Of a DNA stretch of 64,000 bases, positions 25,365-33,945 are shown piece after piece. The number at the start of each line of letters is the position of its first letter. The stretch's first letter is position 1. Below the pieces are notes generated by a model. The model searched no databases, had not been told where the DNA came from, and saw nothing but the letters and a program-made list of their open reading frames with translations. A program made the position numbers and the translations under genes. Where the stretch lies: the NCBI RefSeq assembly GCF_051380735.1, contig NZ_JBNYXQ010000001.1, forward strand, positions 1 through 64,000. The letters are read 5' to 3'. The stretch comes from Janthinobacterium sp051380735. GTDB lineage: Bacteria; Pseudomonadota; Gammaproteobacteria; Burkholderiales; Burkholderiaceae_D.

Positions 25365-26729
25365 ATGGACTTGATCACGTCGGCGGTGTTGGCCGCGATT
25401 GCGCGCATCGCCCATGACGCCCCTACCTGTACCGCGCCTGATTTCCTTGCCGATGCTTACCAGCGCCTGACAGCGGCCATCGGGCGGCTGGCCGGCGCTT
25501 CCGATGTGCTGGCCGCCATCGCCAGCCTGGAGGCGTCGCCCGATAGCCCCGAATTGCGCCTGGCGCTGTCGAAAGCCGTGGCCAGGGCCAGGGTGTCCGA
25601 CGATATGGTCACCTTGTTTGCCGCGCAAGCGTTGCTGGAGCAATTGCCCCAGCCGGTGGCCGTGGCGGCACAGGCCAGCGTGGAAAAAAGCGCGCTGGTG
25701 TCGAACTATGCGGTGGTTACGGTGGGGTTTGCCACCGACCGCCAGCGTGACCTGGGTAAGCGGGCCGCGCAGGGTTTCACTAATGAACGCAACAACAGCG
25801 GCAGTAATGGCGGCAGTGATAGCGGTAGTAATAGCGCCGGTCTCAGCTATGGCCACTGCGAGATCAGCATCCCGCGCGACCACCGCATGGGCGAGTTGGA
25901 GTCGCCTTCCCTGTGGCAGCTCGAGTTTCGCCTTGACCCGGCCAAGCACGTGGTGCTGCTCGATGCCCGGGTGGAGGACCAGGCCCGTTTCTTTGCCGGC
26001 GTCGCTGCGCAGGTCAAGGCGTCCGCCAGCGGCAGCGCCTTCATCTTTATCCATGGCTACAACGTCAGCTTCGAAGACGCGGCACGGCGCACGGGGCAGA
26101 TGGCATACGACCTCGGCTTCGATGGCGCGCCCGTGTTCTACAGCTGGCCGTCGCAGGGCGACGCGGCGCGCTATACGGTCGATGAAAACAATATCGAATG
26201 GAGTACACCGCATCTCCAGGTGTTCCTAACGGACTTCCTGCAAAAGAGCGACGCTGGCAAAGTCTACCTGATCGGTCACAGCATGGGCAACCGGGGCCTG
26301 GCGCGTGCCGTGGCCGGGCTGATCGAGAGCCAGCCCGAGCTGGCCAAGCGTATTGCCGAAATCATTCTGACAGCGCCCGATATCGACGCCGATGTATTCC
26401 GCGAGGAAATTGCACCCAAGCTGACCGCCGCACGGCACCCGGTGACCCTGTACGCCTCGTCGGAAGACCTGGCGCTGGCTGCGTCGAAACTGGTGCACGG
26501 CTACCGGCGTGCTGGCGACAGCGGCGAAGGCATGCTGCTGCTGGCCGGCGTGGAAACCATCGACGCCACCGGCGTGGACACCGGTTTCCTCAAGCACAGC
26601 TATTTTGCCGAGCAGCGCTCGGCTTTGTCGGACATGTTTTATCTGATCCATGACCATGCGCGCGCCGACCAGCGCTTTCTCGATCCGGTCGACACGCCCA
26701 GGGGCCGCTACTGGACGTTCAAGCCCTGA
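25365..26729 (+). CDS. Alpha/beta hydrolase, DUF900 type
   Basis: The product has 454 residues. An N-terminal helical region (1-125) of unknown role is followed by the DUF900 hydrolase core: YAVVTVGFATDRQRDLG, FIFIHGYNVSFEDAARRTGQ, PVFYSWPSQGDAARY and the nucleophile elbow VYLIGHSMGNRG, with Asp and His further on (APDIDADVF, HSYFAEQ). Residues 143-159 are a Ser/Gly/Asn-only insert before the core, probably a flexible linker. No signal peptide or lipobox is present, unlike many DUF900 proteins that are exported. Substrate unknown. Confidence 0.85.
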   Translation: MDLITSAVLAAIARIAHDAPTCTAPDFLADAYQRLTAAIGRLAGASDVLAAIASLEASPDSPELRLALSKAVARARVSDDMVTLFAAQALLEQLPQPVAVAAQASVEKSALVSNYAVVTVGFATDRQRDLGKRAAQGFTNERNNSGSNGGSDSGSNSAGLSYGHCEISIPRDHRMGELESPSLWQLEFRLDPAKHVVLLDARVEDQARFFAGVAAQVKASASGSAFIFIHGYNVSFEDAARRTGQMAYDLGFDGAPVFYSWPSQGDAARYTVDENNIEWSTPHLQVFLTDFLQKSDAGKVYLIGHSMGNRGLARAVAGLIESQPELAKRIAEIILTAPDIDADVFREEIAPKLTAARHPVTLYASSEDLALAASKLVHGYRRAGDSGEGMLLLAGVETIDATGVDTGFLKHSYFAEQRSALSDMFYLIHDHARADQRFLDPVDTPRGRYWTFKP

Positions 26730-26827
26730 CAGGCAGGTGGGCAGGCATGTTAAGATGCGCTAAAACGGCATGGCAAAGATACGGCGACCGCGCCGCAATG
26801 ATGACCATCCGCATGCAGGCAAACATT

Positions 26828-27250
26828 ATGTTGACTTCTTCTACCGAACAAGCTGAATCGCTGATCCGCAATACCAATGCCCGCGTTACCAAGACGCGCG
26901 TCAAAGTGCTGGACTTCCTGATGGCGCAAAGCCAGTCGATGACCCACCATGAAATCCAGCAGGCGCTGTCGCAGGACAGTGATATCGACTCCGTTACCCT
27001 GTATCGCGTACTGGAATGGCTGACCGAAAACGAACTTGTGCACCGCATCGCCGGCGGCGACCAGGTTTGGCGCTTCAGCGCCGGCGGCGGCCACCAGGCG
27101 CACGAGCATGCGCATTTCCAGTGCAACAAATGCGCCACCGTCACCTGCTTCAATGAAGTCAAGCTGCCGGCGCCCGTCGCCCTGCCCGAAGGTTTCAGCG
27201 GCGGCGACGTCGATTACCTGATCAAGGGGCTGTGCCCGCGCTGCAAGTAG
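26828..27250 (+). CDS. Fur-family regulator, Zur-like
   Basis: This 140-residue regulator has a winged helix (RVTKTRVKVLDFLMAQSQSM, SDIDSVTLYRVLEWLTENEL) and a C-terminal metal/dimer domain. Two structural zinc pairs are present, C99/C102 (CNKC) and C136/C139 (CPRC), plus HEHAHF. The next gene, convergent with a 29-base overlap, is a CobW-type GTPase, a common member of zinc-starvation regulons, so a zinc role (Zur) is favoured over iron. The frame extends upstream with ATGs at 26798 and 26813; the start is therefore not certain. Confidence 0.8.
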   Translation: MLTSSTEQAESLIRNTNARVTKTRVKVLDFLMAQSQSMTHHEIQQALSQDSDIDSVTLYRVLEWLTENELVHRIAGGDQVWRFSAGGGHQAHEHAHFQCNKCATVTCFNEVKLPAPVALPEGFSGGDVDYLIKGLCPRCK

Positions 27251-28253
27251 GTGCCTGGTAACCGACTACGCAACGGTCCAGGCCCCGTATCAGGGTATCT
27301 TGCGGCAAGCCCCGGCCGATAAACACCATCTTGCTGGCACGTGGCTCACCGTCGCGCCACGGCGCCCCCAGCTCCGAACCCATCAGCATGTGCACGCCCT
27401 GGAACACGGCGCGGCACGGCGACTCTTCGATGTACAAAATCCCCTTGTAGCGCATCAGCTGGGTGCCGAACAGCTGCACGATGGCGTCGAGAAAGTTCTC
27501 CACCTTGATCAAATCGAGTGGCCGCGCCTGGTGGTAGACAAACGACTGCACGCCGTCGCCATGGCGGTGCGTCAGTTCACCGAGGAAATCGGATTCCAGC
27601 TCGACGATGGCGTTCAGGTTGAAACCGCGAATATTGAGGATATCGCGCAGCGGCACATTGCCAAAACTGACCTTCTGTATGCTGGCGCGGCAATTGATGG
27701 CGAGCAGGCGCTGGCGCAGCGCAGCCAATTCGCTTTTACTGACCAGGTCGGTTTTCGACAGCAGGATGCGGTCGGCAAAACCGACTTGCTCCTGCGCTTC
27801 GCGGTGTTGCGTCAGTTGCTGCTGGGCGTGGCGTGCGTCGATCACCGTCAATATCGCGTCGAGCAGGTAAAAGGCGCTGACGGAAGGCTCGGCAAAAAAG
27901 GTTTGCGCCACCGGCCCCGGAGCGGCCAGGCCCGTCGTTTCGATAATCACATGGTCAAAGGCCAGCGTGCCTGCCGCGCGCCTGGCGTGCAGTTCGCCCA
28001 GGATACGGATCAGGTCGCCGCGCACGCTGCAACAGATGCAGCCATTGTTCATCTCGACAATCTGTTCCTCGCTGTCCTGCACCAGCAGTGCATTGTCGAT
28101 GCTTTCGGCGGCGAACTCGTTTTCGATCACGGCAATGCGCAGGCCATGCTTGCCCTGCAAAATCCGCTTGAGCAAGGTGGTTTTGCCGCTACCGAGAAAG
28201 CCCGTGATGATGGTGACCGGGATCAGCTCGGGTATCACATCGTCCTCCATCAT
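27222..28253 (-). CDS. CobW/ZNG1-type metallochaperone GTPase
   Basis: This 343-residue G3E-family GTPase delivers metal (usually zinc under starvation) to client enzymes. It has Walker A GFLGSGKTTLLKR (about 18-30), the NEF motif in VIENEFAAESID, the CxCC metal site in NNGCICCSVRGDL (about 69-81), the guanine motif SKTDL and a C-terminal CobW domain (IEESPCRAVFQGVHM). ATG 28253 is preceded by GAGGAGAG and overlaps the stop of a 56-codon ORF (ATGA), so both are translated together. The neighbouring Zur-like regulator suggests zinc control. Confidence 0.88.
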   Translation of the reverse strand: MMEDDVIPELIPVTIITGFLGSGKTTLLKRILQGKHGLRIAVIENEFAAESIDNALLVQDSEEQIVEMNNGCICCSVRGDLIRILGELHARRAAGTLAFDHVIIETTGLAAPGPVAQTFFAEPSVSAFYLLDAILTVIDARHAQQQLTQHREAQEQVGFADRILLSKTDLVSKSELAALRQRLLAINCRASIQKVSFGNVPLRDILNIRGFNLNAIVELESDFLGELTHRHGDGVQSFVYHQARPLDLIKVENFLDAIVQLFGTQLMRYKGILYIEESPCRAVFQGVHMLMGSELGAPWRDGEPRASKMVFIGRGLPQDTLIRGLDRCVVGYQAPTCSAGTAP

Positions 28254-28420
28254 GCGCTCTCCTCGATGTCTTCCATGCGCTGCCACGGCACCTGCAGGTT
28301 GCCCATCATGGCATCGAGCGGCACCACCGATTGATACGTCTCGGTGATCCTTGCGCAGGAATTCAAGGCCCTGCTCAGTGACAGTACGGTGAAGGGAAGT
28401 TTTTGCATCGATATTGTCAT
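28250..28420 (-). CDS. 56-residue ORF coupled to the CobW gene
   Basis: The product would be a soluble small protein starting MTISMQKLPFTVLSLSRALN and ending NLQVPWQRMEDIEESA. Its TGA overlaps the CobW ATG by 4 bases, which argues that it is translated. It is the first gene after the divergent promoter region (28421-28568). There are no zinc-binding motifs apart from one Cys. An AAGAAA stretch is the only ribosome-site candidate. No family recognised. Confidence 0.5.
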   Translation of the reverse strand: MTISMQKLPFTVLSLSRALNSCARITETYQSVVPLDAMMGNLQVPWQRMEDIEESA

Positions 28421-28447
28421 GTTTTTCTTATTGCAGTTAATTTGCGT

Positions 28448-28475
28448 TTGAAAATTATAATGCAACAGAGTTGCA
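28448..28475. promoter_or_regulatory. Candidate operator in the CobW/CpdB intergenic region
   Basis: The inverted repeat TGCAAC (28461-28466) / GTTGCA (28470-28475) with a 3-base centre is perfect. It adjoins the AT-rich stretch TTGAAAATTATAATGCAA (about 28448-28465), an imperfect dyad vaguely like a Zur box and containing TATAAT on the lower strand. It would suit control of the zinc genes, but the match is weak. Confidence 0.35.
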
Positions 28476-28568
28476 AGCGTATGTTTTTCTTGCCTCTGCG
28501 CTCACTGTCATTCGGCGGTCATATGACGGCGCTACAGTTGCCTCCTTTGAATCTTTCCGAGAATTGCA

Positions 28569-30665
28569 ATGAAAACAAACTGGATCATGATGGCGGCGCT
28601 GGCGGGTGTGGGCTTGGTGGGCTGCAACGGCAGTTCGAACAAGGCGGCCAACATTCCTGAAGGCACGACGGTCACGGTGGCGCTGCTGGAAACCACCGAT
28701 ATCCATTCGAACGTTCTCAGCTACAACTACTACGCGCTGGCCGAAGACACCAGCCTGGGCCTGGAACGCACCTCGACCCTGATACAGGCGGCGCGCGCAG
28801 AAAACCCCAATAACGTGCTGCTCGACGATGGCGACGTGATCCAGGGTACCTTGCTGGCCGACCTGCAGGCGGTGGCAGCGCCCGTTCCCTGCACCGCGAC
28901 CCTGGCCGTGCACAAGGCCATGAACGCGCTCAAATACGACGCGGGCGGCATGGGCAACCATGAATTCAACTATGGCCTGGGCTACCTGAGCCAGATCACG
29001 AATACCGATTTCGCCATTCCCGGCGTCAGCAAACCGAGCGGCACTTGCGGTGCGCCCACCTTCCCTTCCGTGCTCAGCAATGTGGTCGGCGTGGCCAGCG
29101 GCAAGCCTATCTTCAATCCTTATGTATTGCTGCCGCGCGATTTCGCCGCCGTGGCGCCAGATGGCAGCAAGCTCAACGTCAAGATCAATATCGGCGTGAT
29201 GAGCTTTGTGCCGCCACAAATCCTGGAATGGGATCAAAAAGTATTGGCCGGCAAGGTCAGCGTGACCGGCGTGCAGGAAGCGGCGAAACAGTATGTACCC
29301 GAGCTGCGCAGCAAGGGCGCCGACCTGGTGGTGGCCTTGTCGCATGGCGGCCTGGACACCAGCGCCTACAGCCCGAAAATGGAAAACGGCAGCTACCATT
29401 TGACCAGCACCGGCATCGACGCGCTGATGATCGGCCATTCGCACCTGATCTTCCCGAAAGGCAAGGAATTGGGCGCGGCCGCGCTGGACGCTTCGTTTGC
29501 CGCCTTCCCTGCCAGCGCGAAGATCGATGGCGACATGGGTTTGGTGAACGGCGTGCCGACCGTCATGGCGCAAAGCTGGGGCCGCCGCCTCGGCATCATC
29601 AAGCTGACCATGGTCTACCAGGGCGGAAAATGGGTGGTTCAGCAGGACAAGACCACGGTCGAGTCGCGCGGCTTCAAGCAGGCCGACGGCAGCAACGTCA
29701 AGGCCGACCCGGCGATCGCGCCGCTGGTGGCCACCGAGCATGATGCGACCATCGCCTACGCCAAAAAGCCGCTCGGCGTGAGCACCGACTTTGAAATGTC
29801 GGCCTATTTTGCACTGGTGGGCGACGTCAGCGCGATCCAGCTGGTGAACCAGGCCCAGCTCGATTATGTGAAGAACTTCATTGCCACCAGCACCGATGCA
29901 AGCCTGGCCAGTTACAAGAATATCCCCGTGATTTCCTGCAGCGCGCCGTTCAAGGCGGGCCGCAACGGGCCATCGGACTTTACCGACGTGGCCGCTGGCG
30001 CGACACCGGCCGCCCCGGTCGGCTTGCAGGTGCGCAATCCGGGCGACCTGTATTTGTACAGCAATAACAACCTGCAAGCCGTCAAGATCAAGGGATCGGA
30101 CCTGAAAGCCTGGCTGGAAACCTCGGCCAAACAGTTTGCCCAGATCGACCCGGCCAAAACAAGCGAGCAGGACCTGGTGCCGACCTACGGCACGATCTAC
30201 AACTATGACGTGTTCTACGCAGAAAACAATGCGCTCACGTACCAGATCGACGTCACCAAGCCGGCGGGCAGCCGCATCGTCAACCTGCGCCACAAGGGCG
30301 CGCTGGTGGCCGACAGCGATGACTTTATCGTCGCCACCAACGACTACCGCGCCGGCGGCGGTGGCGCCGTGCCCGGCATTGACGGTAGCAAGACCATCAT
30401 CAAGTCGCCCGACGCCAACCAGGCCGTGGTCAGCAATTACCTGCTGGCCCTGGCCGGCAAGGGCGCTGGCAAGGTGACGCTGGCGGACAACGGCAGCGCG
30501 CGCAGCTGGAGCTTTGTCAAGACGGCCACCGCCGGCCCGGTGATCCTGCGTTCGGCGCCAGGCCACCTGGCGCTGGCAAAAAGCAGCGGCATCGCCAATG
30601 TGGTGGCCGAAGGCACGCTGGACGCCAGCGGCTTTGCCAAGTACGCCATCGACCTGAGCAAATAA
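28569..30665 (+). CDS. cpdB: 2',3'-cyclic-nucleotide 2'-phosphodiesterase/3'-nucleotidase-like lipoprotein
   Basis: The product has 698 residues. A lipoprotein signal ends in LVGC (Cys19). The calcineurin-type metallophosphatase domain (about 35-350) shows TTDIHSN, LLDDGDVIQG, GNHEFNYG and GHSH, the metal-ligand blocks. The C-terminal 5'-nucleotidase domain (about 400-640) follows with GDLYLYSNNNLQAVKIKG and ATNDYRAGGGG, the latter being the substrate-specificity loop. It hydrolyses cyclic and 3'-nucleotides in the periplasm, salvaging nucleosides and phosphate. The E. coli enzyme is soluble; lipid anchoring is a variation. It is divergent from the zinc genes and ends 23 bases before a Sel1-repeat lipoprotein. 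Confidence 0.85.
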   Translation: MKTNWIMMAALAGVGLVGCNGSSNKAANIPEGTTVTVALLETTDIHSNVLSYNYYALAEDTSLGLERTSTLIQAARAENPNNVLLDDGDVIQGTLLADLQAVAAPVPCTATLAVHKAMNALKYDAGGMGNHEFNYGLGYLSQITNTDFAIPGVSKPSGTCGAPTFPSVLSNVVGVASGKPIFNPYVLLPRDFAAVAPDGSKLNVKINIGVMSFVPPQILEWDQKVLAGKVSVTGVQEAAKQYVPELRSKGADLVVALSHGGLDTSAYSPKMENGSYHLTSTGIDALMIGHSHLIFPKGKELGAAALDASFAAFPASAKIDGDMGLVNGVPTVMAQSWGRRLGIIKLTMVYQGGKWVVQQDKTTVESRGFKQADGSNVKADPAIAPLVATEHDATIAYAKKPLGVSTDFEMSAYFALVGDVSAIQLVNQAQLDYVKNFIATSTDASLASYKNIPVISCSAPFKAGRNGPSDFTDVAAGATPAAPVGLQVRNPGDLYLYSNNNLQAVKIKGSDLKAWLETSAKQFAQIDPAKTSEQDLVPTYGTIYNYDVFYAENNALTYQIDVTKPAGSRIVNLRHKGALVADSDDFIVATNDYRAGGGGAVPGIDGSKTIIKSPDANQAVVSNYLLALAGKGAGKVTLADNGSARSWSFVKTATAGPVILRSAPGHLALAKSSGIANVVAEGTLDASGFAKYAIDLSK

Positions 30666-30688
30666 GTTCTGCAAACAAGGAGCTGACC

Positions 30689-31381
30689 ATGAAAACCGTC
30701 CTCGCTTTTCCTGCCGTGCTGCTGGCAACCGCACTGGCAGCCTGCCAGGCGCCGCCACCGCCGAGCACGGCGGAAATCGAGGCGACCGCCATGCATGCGC
30801 GCCAGGCTGGCGACCACCAGGCCGAGCGCAGGGTGCGCACCTGGGCCAGCAAGGGCATGCCGGTGGCCGAGCGCGAGCTGGCCCTGGTCTACCAGCCGCG
30901 TCCGGAGCGTCGCGACGACGCCCTGCGCCTGTTCGAGCAGGCGGCGCGCGCCGGCGATGCGGAAGCGGCGTTCGAGATGGGCCAGATGCGGCGCCCGGAC
31001 GCGCCTGGCCAGGCCTGGTCCTGGTACCGCATGGCGGCAAAGCGGCAGCACGCCAGGGCGGCGCTCATGCTGGGCCTGCTGGCGGCAAATGGTGAGGGGG
31101 TGGCCAAAAACCCGGCCGAGGCGGCGCGCTGGCTGTCCGTCGCCAGCGAACTGGGCAATCCGCACGCCATGTTTTTGTTGTACAACGCCTATCGCGAAGG
31201 CCGTGGCGTCGAGCGAGATGTCGACAAGGGCCTGGCGCTGCTGGAAGAGTCAGCCCACCACGACTACCCGCCCGCCATCCAGGAGCTGGCCATGACGGTG
31301 CAGGCCGATGACGCGCTGCGCGCCGGCCATTTGCTGAAGGAAGCAACCGAGCACCGCCATAACAATTGGAACCGCTTCTGA
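30689..31381 (+). CDS. Sel1-like repeat lipoprotein
   Basis: The product has 230 residues with a lipobox LAAC (Cys19). About four Sel1-like helical repeats follow, for example ALRLFEQAARAGDAEAAFEM, LMLGLLAANGEGVAKNPAEA and AYREGRGVERDVDKGLALLE. Such proteins act as scaffolds in the periplasm. The ribosome site AAGGAG precedes the ATG by 7 bases. It is likely co-transcribed with the nucleotidase and is convergent with the tviC-like gene (4-base gap). Confidence 0.85.
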   Translation: MKTVLAFPAVLLATALAACQAPPPPSTAEIEATAMHARQAGDHQAERRVRTWASKGMPVAERELALVYQPRPERRDDALRLFEQAARAGDAEAAFEMGQMRRPDAPGQAWSWYRMAAKRQHARAALMLGLLAANGEGVAKNPAEAARWLSVASELGNPHAMFLLYNAYREGRGVERDVDKGLALLEESAHHDYPPAIQELAMTVQADDALRAGHLLKEATEHRHNNWNRF

Positions 31382-31385
31382 ACTT

Positions 31386-32435
31386 TTACACACGACTGCC
31401 GTGTTCCTGCGCCGCATACCAAGCCACCGTCTGCCGCAAGCCCTGGCGCAGGTCGTGCGTGGGAGCATAGCCCAGCAGGCGCGTCGCGCGGCCGATATCG
31501 GCCTGCGAATGGCGCACGTCACCGGCGCGGAAATCGCCATGCAGCGGTGCCGGCAAGCGCATTCTGGGCCACTCTTCCAGCAGCAACTCTTGCATGGCAG
31601 CATGCAGTTGCAGCAGGCTGGTGCGCCCGTTGACGGCCACGTTGAAGACCTCGTTGACGGCTTGCGGCTGGACGCTGGTGGCGGCCAGCAGATTGGCTTG
31701 CACGGCATTGGCGACATAGCAGAAGTCGCGGCTGGTGCTGCCGTCGCCGTTGATGCGCACGGGCTCGCCGGCCAGCATGGCAGCCAGCCAGCGCGGGATC
31801 ACGGCCGCATAAGCGCCCAGCGGATCCTGGCGCGGCCCGAATACATTGAAGTAGCGCAAGCCCACCGCTTCAGTGCCATAGCAGCGGCCATACAGTTGCG
31901 CATACAGCTCGTTGGCATGCTTGCTCAGGGCATACGGCGACAGCGGCTCGCCGATCGCCTGTTCCACCTTCGGCAAGCCCGGATGGTTGCCATAAATGGC
32001 ACTGGACGAGGCATACACGAAGCGCCCGACGCCGGCCGTACGCACAGCGTCCATCATGCACAGGAAGCCGCCCAGGTTGACGTCATGGTAGAGCTGTGGC
32101 TCGCTCAGCGAGCGCGGCACCGAGCCAAGCGCGGCCTGGTGCAGCACAAGATCGACCCCAGCGCAGGCGCGCGCGCATGCTTGCACATCGCGGATATCGC
32201 CTTCGATCAGGGTAAAACGCCGCCAGGCCTGCTCGCCAACGCGCTCGCGCACCTGCGCCAGGTTGTGGCGGTGGCCGGTGCTGAAATTGTCGAGGCCACG
32301 CACCGTCTGACCCAGTTCCAGCAAGGTTTCCAGCAGGTGCGAGCCGATAAAGCCGGCCACGCCCGTCACCAGCCAGTGCCTTGGCGATAGCCGCAACTGC
32401 GCGCAGACCTGGCTGTAATCACTGGTGCCTGCCAT
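31386..32435 (-). CDS. tviC: NAD-dependent epimerase, UDP-HexNAc(A) 4-epimerase type (TviC/WbpP-like)
   Basis: The product has 349 residues and is an extended SDR enzyme. It begins with QLRLSPRHWLVTGVAGFIGS (TGxxGFIG dinucleotide motif), then LDNFSTGH, the catalytic YALSKHANE (YxxxK) and GLRYFNVFGPRQDPLGAYAA, all typical of the Vi-antigen/WbpP branch that inverts C4 of UDP-GlcNAc or its uronic acid. Its ATG overlaps the stop of the dehydrogenase gene (TGATG read leftward), so the pair forms a coupled precursor module for the XrtA polysaccharide. Exact substrate not certain. Confidence 0.85.
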   Translation of the reverse strand: MAGTSDYSQVCAQLRLSPRHWLVTGVAGFIGSHLLETLLELGQTVRGLDNFSTGHRHNLAQVRERVGEQAWRRFTLIEGDIRDVQACARACAGVDLVLHQAALGSVPRSLSEPQLYHDVNLGGFLCMMDAVRTAGVGRFVYASSSAIYGNHPGLPKVEQAIGEPLSPYALSKHANELYAQLYGRCYGTEAVGLRYFNVFGPRQDPLGAYAAVIPRWLAAMLAGEPVRINGDGSTSRDFCYVANAVQANLLAATSVQPQAVNEVFNVAVNGRTSLLQLHAAMQELLLEEWPRMRLPAPLHGDFRAGDVRHSQADIGRATRLLGYAPTHDLRQGLRQTVAWYAAQEHGSRV

Positions 32436-33727
32436 CACAAGCGCCACACATGCAAGCCATCCACGGTCAGCTTGAGCGGATCGAAATGCGACTTGATGTC
32501 GATAAAGCAGCCGTTGTCGACCACCTTGGCGCGAAAATCGGCCAGCGGACGTGCCAGTAGCGCCTGGTGCGAGACGGCGCTGATGATGGCCTCGGCGCGC
32601 GGCAACTGCTCCCAGTCGAGCAGTTCCAGGCCGTATTCTTCCAGCGCTTCGCGCCCGTCGGCCACCGGGTCGTGCACGTGCACCTGCACGCCATAGCTTT
32701 GCAGTTCATGGATCATGTCGACCACCTTGGAATTGCGCAGGTCGGGGCAGTTTTCCTTGAACGTCAGGCCCAGCACGTTGACATGCGAGCCTTTGAGCTT
32801 GAAACCGGCGCGCACCATTTCCTTGATGGTTTTTTCGGCCACGAATTTCGCCATGCCATCGTTGATGCGACGTCCGGCCAGTATCACATGGGGGTGATAA
32901 CCGAGCATTTCCGCCTTGTGCGTCAGGTAATACGGATCGACGCCGATGCAGTGGCCACCGACCAGGCCTGGCCGGAATGGCAAAAAATTCCATTTGGTGC
33001 CGGCCGCCTGCAACACTTCCAGGGTATCGATGCCGATCCGGTCGAAAATAATGGCCAGCTCGTTCATCAGCGCAATGTTCAGGTCGCGCTGGGTGTTTTC
33101 GATCACCTTGGCAGCCTCGGCCACGCGGATGCTGGAGGCCCGGTGCACGCCGGCCTCGACCACGCCTTCATACAGGCGCGCCACCTGGTCCAGGGTGGCT
33201 GCGTCGTCGCCGGAGACCACCTTGCAGATACTGGCCAGGGTGTGCGACTTGTCGCCCGGATTGATGCGTTCGGGAGAAAAACCGACATGAAAATCTTCTT
33301 TCCAGCGCAGGCCCGAGTGTTGTTCCAGCAAGGGAATGCAGATCTCTTCGGTGGCGCCCGGGTAGACGGTCGATTCGAAAATAACGATGGCGCCCTGCTT
33401 CATGTGGCGCCCGGCCGTGGCGCTGGCTCCGGCCAGGGCGGAAAAATCGGGATTGTGCGCGCTGTCGACGGGGGTGGGCACGGCGACGATGATGAAGTCG
33501 GCCAGCAGCAGTTCGGCCGGGTCGCAACTGACGCTGAGCCACCGTGCGGCGCGCAATTGCTCGGTGCTCACTTCGCCGGTGGGGTCCACGCCTTCCCGGT
33601 AGCTGGCCACCTTGCGTGCCGACAGATCAAAACCGATGGTGCGCTGGCGTGCGCCAAACGCCACTGCCAGTTGCAGCCCTACATAACCGAGTCCGACCAC
33701 TGCCACCACGCCTGCTTGCTTGTCCAT
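32435..33727 (-). CDS. tviB: UDP-N-acetylglucosamine C-6 dehydrogenase (TviB/WbpA-like)
   Basis: This 430-residue enzyme oxidises a UDP-HexNAc to its uronic acid with NAD. It has the N-terminal Rossmann motif VVGLGYVGLQLAVAFG, the central helix with NTQRDLNIALMNELA, and the active-site Cys in VGGHCIGVDPYYLTH, followed by the C-terminal UDP-binding domain (LGLTFKENCPDLRNSKVVDM). ATG 33727 is set by GGAG 9 bases upstream; the frame is open 69 codons further without a good start. It is divergent from prsT across 218 bases that must hold both promoters. Confidence 0.9.
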   Translation of the reverse strand: MDKQAGVVAVVGLGYVGLQLAVAFGARQRTIGFDLSARKVASYREGVDPTGEVSTEQLRAARWLSVSCDPAELLLADFIIVAVPTPVDSAHNPDFSALAGASATAGRHMKQGAIVIFESTVYPGATEEICIPLLEQHSGLRWKEDFHVGFSPERINPGDKSHTLASICKVVSGDDAATLDQVARLYEGVVEAGVHRASSIRVAEAAKVIENTQRDLNIALMNELAIIFDRIGIDTLEVLQAAGTKWNFLPFRPGLVGGHCIGVDPYYLTHKAEMLGYHPHVILAGRRINDGMAKFVAEKTIKEMVRAGFKLKGSHVNVLGLTFKENCPDLRNSKVVDMIHELQSYGVQVHVHDPVADGREALEEYGLELLDWEQLPRAEAIISAVSHQALLARPLADFRAKVVDNGCFIDIKSHFDPLKLTVDGLHVWRL

Positions 33728-33945
33728 GGGTTCTCGCTCCATCTGGTTGCCGGCCGGTTTGCCGCCGTCTGGAAATTCTACGGTTGCGTGCAGCACCATG
33801 CTTGAGCCGGAACAAAAAAAGCCATGCCGCACCTGGCACTGCCACGCGCAATCGCCTGCGTGTTGAGCCTCATCAACAGGCATGAGGCCCAACTTTCCTA
33901 CCCTGTGCTGTGCCCTTCCTGCCAACGCCGCCATCGGAGAATGTC

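Noticed and set aside
28455..31040. 861-codon leftward frame over the nucleotidase gene
   Set aside because: It is antisense to cpdB with its lipobox and metal motifs and has shadow composition.
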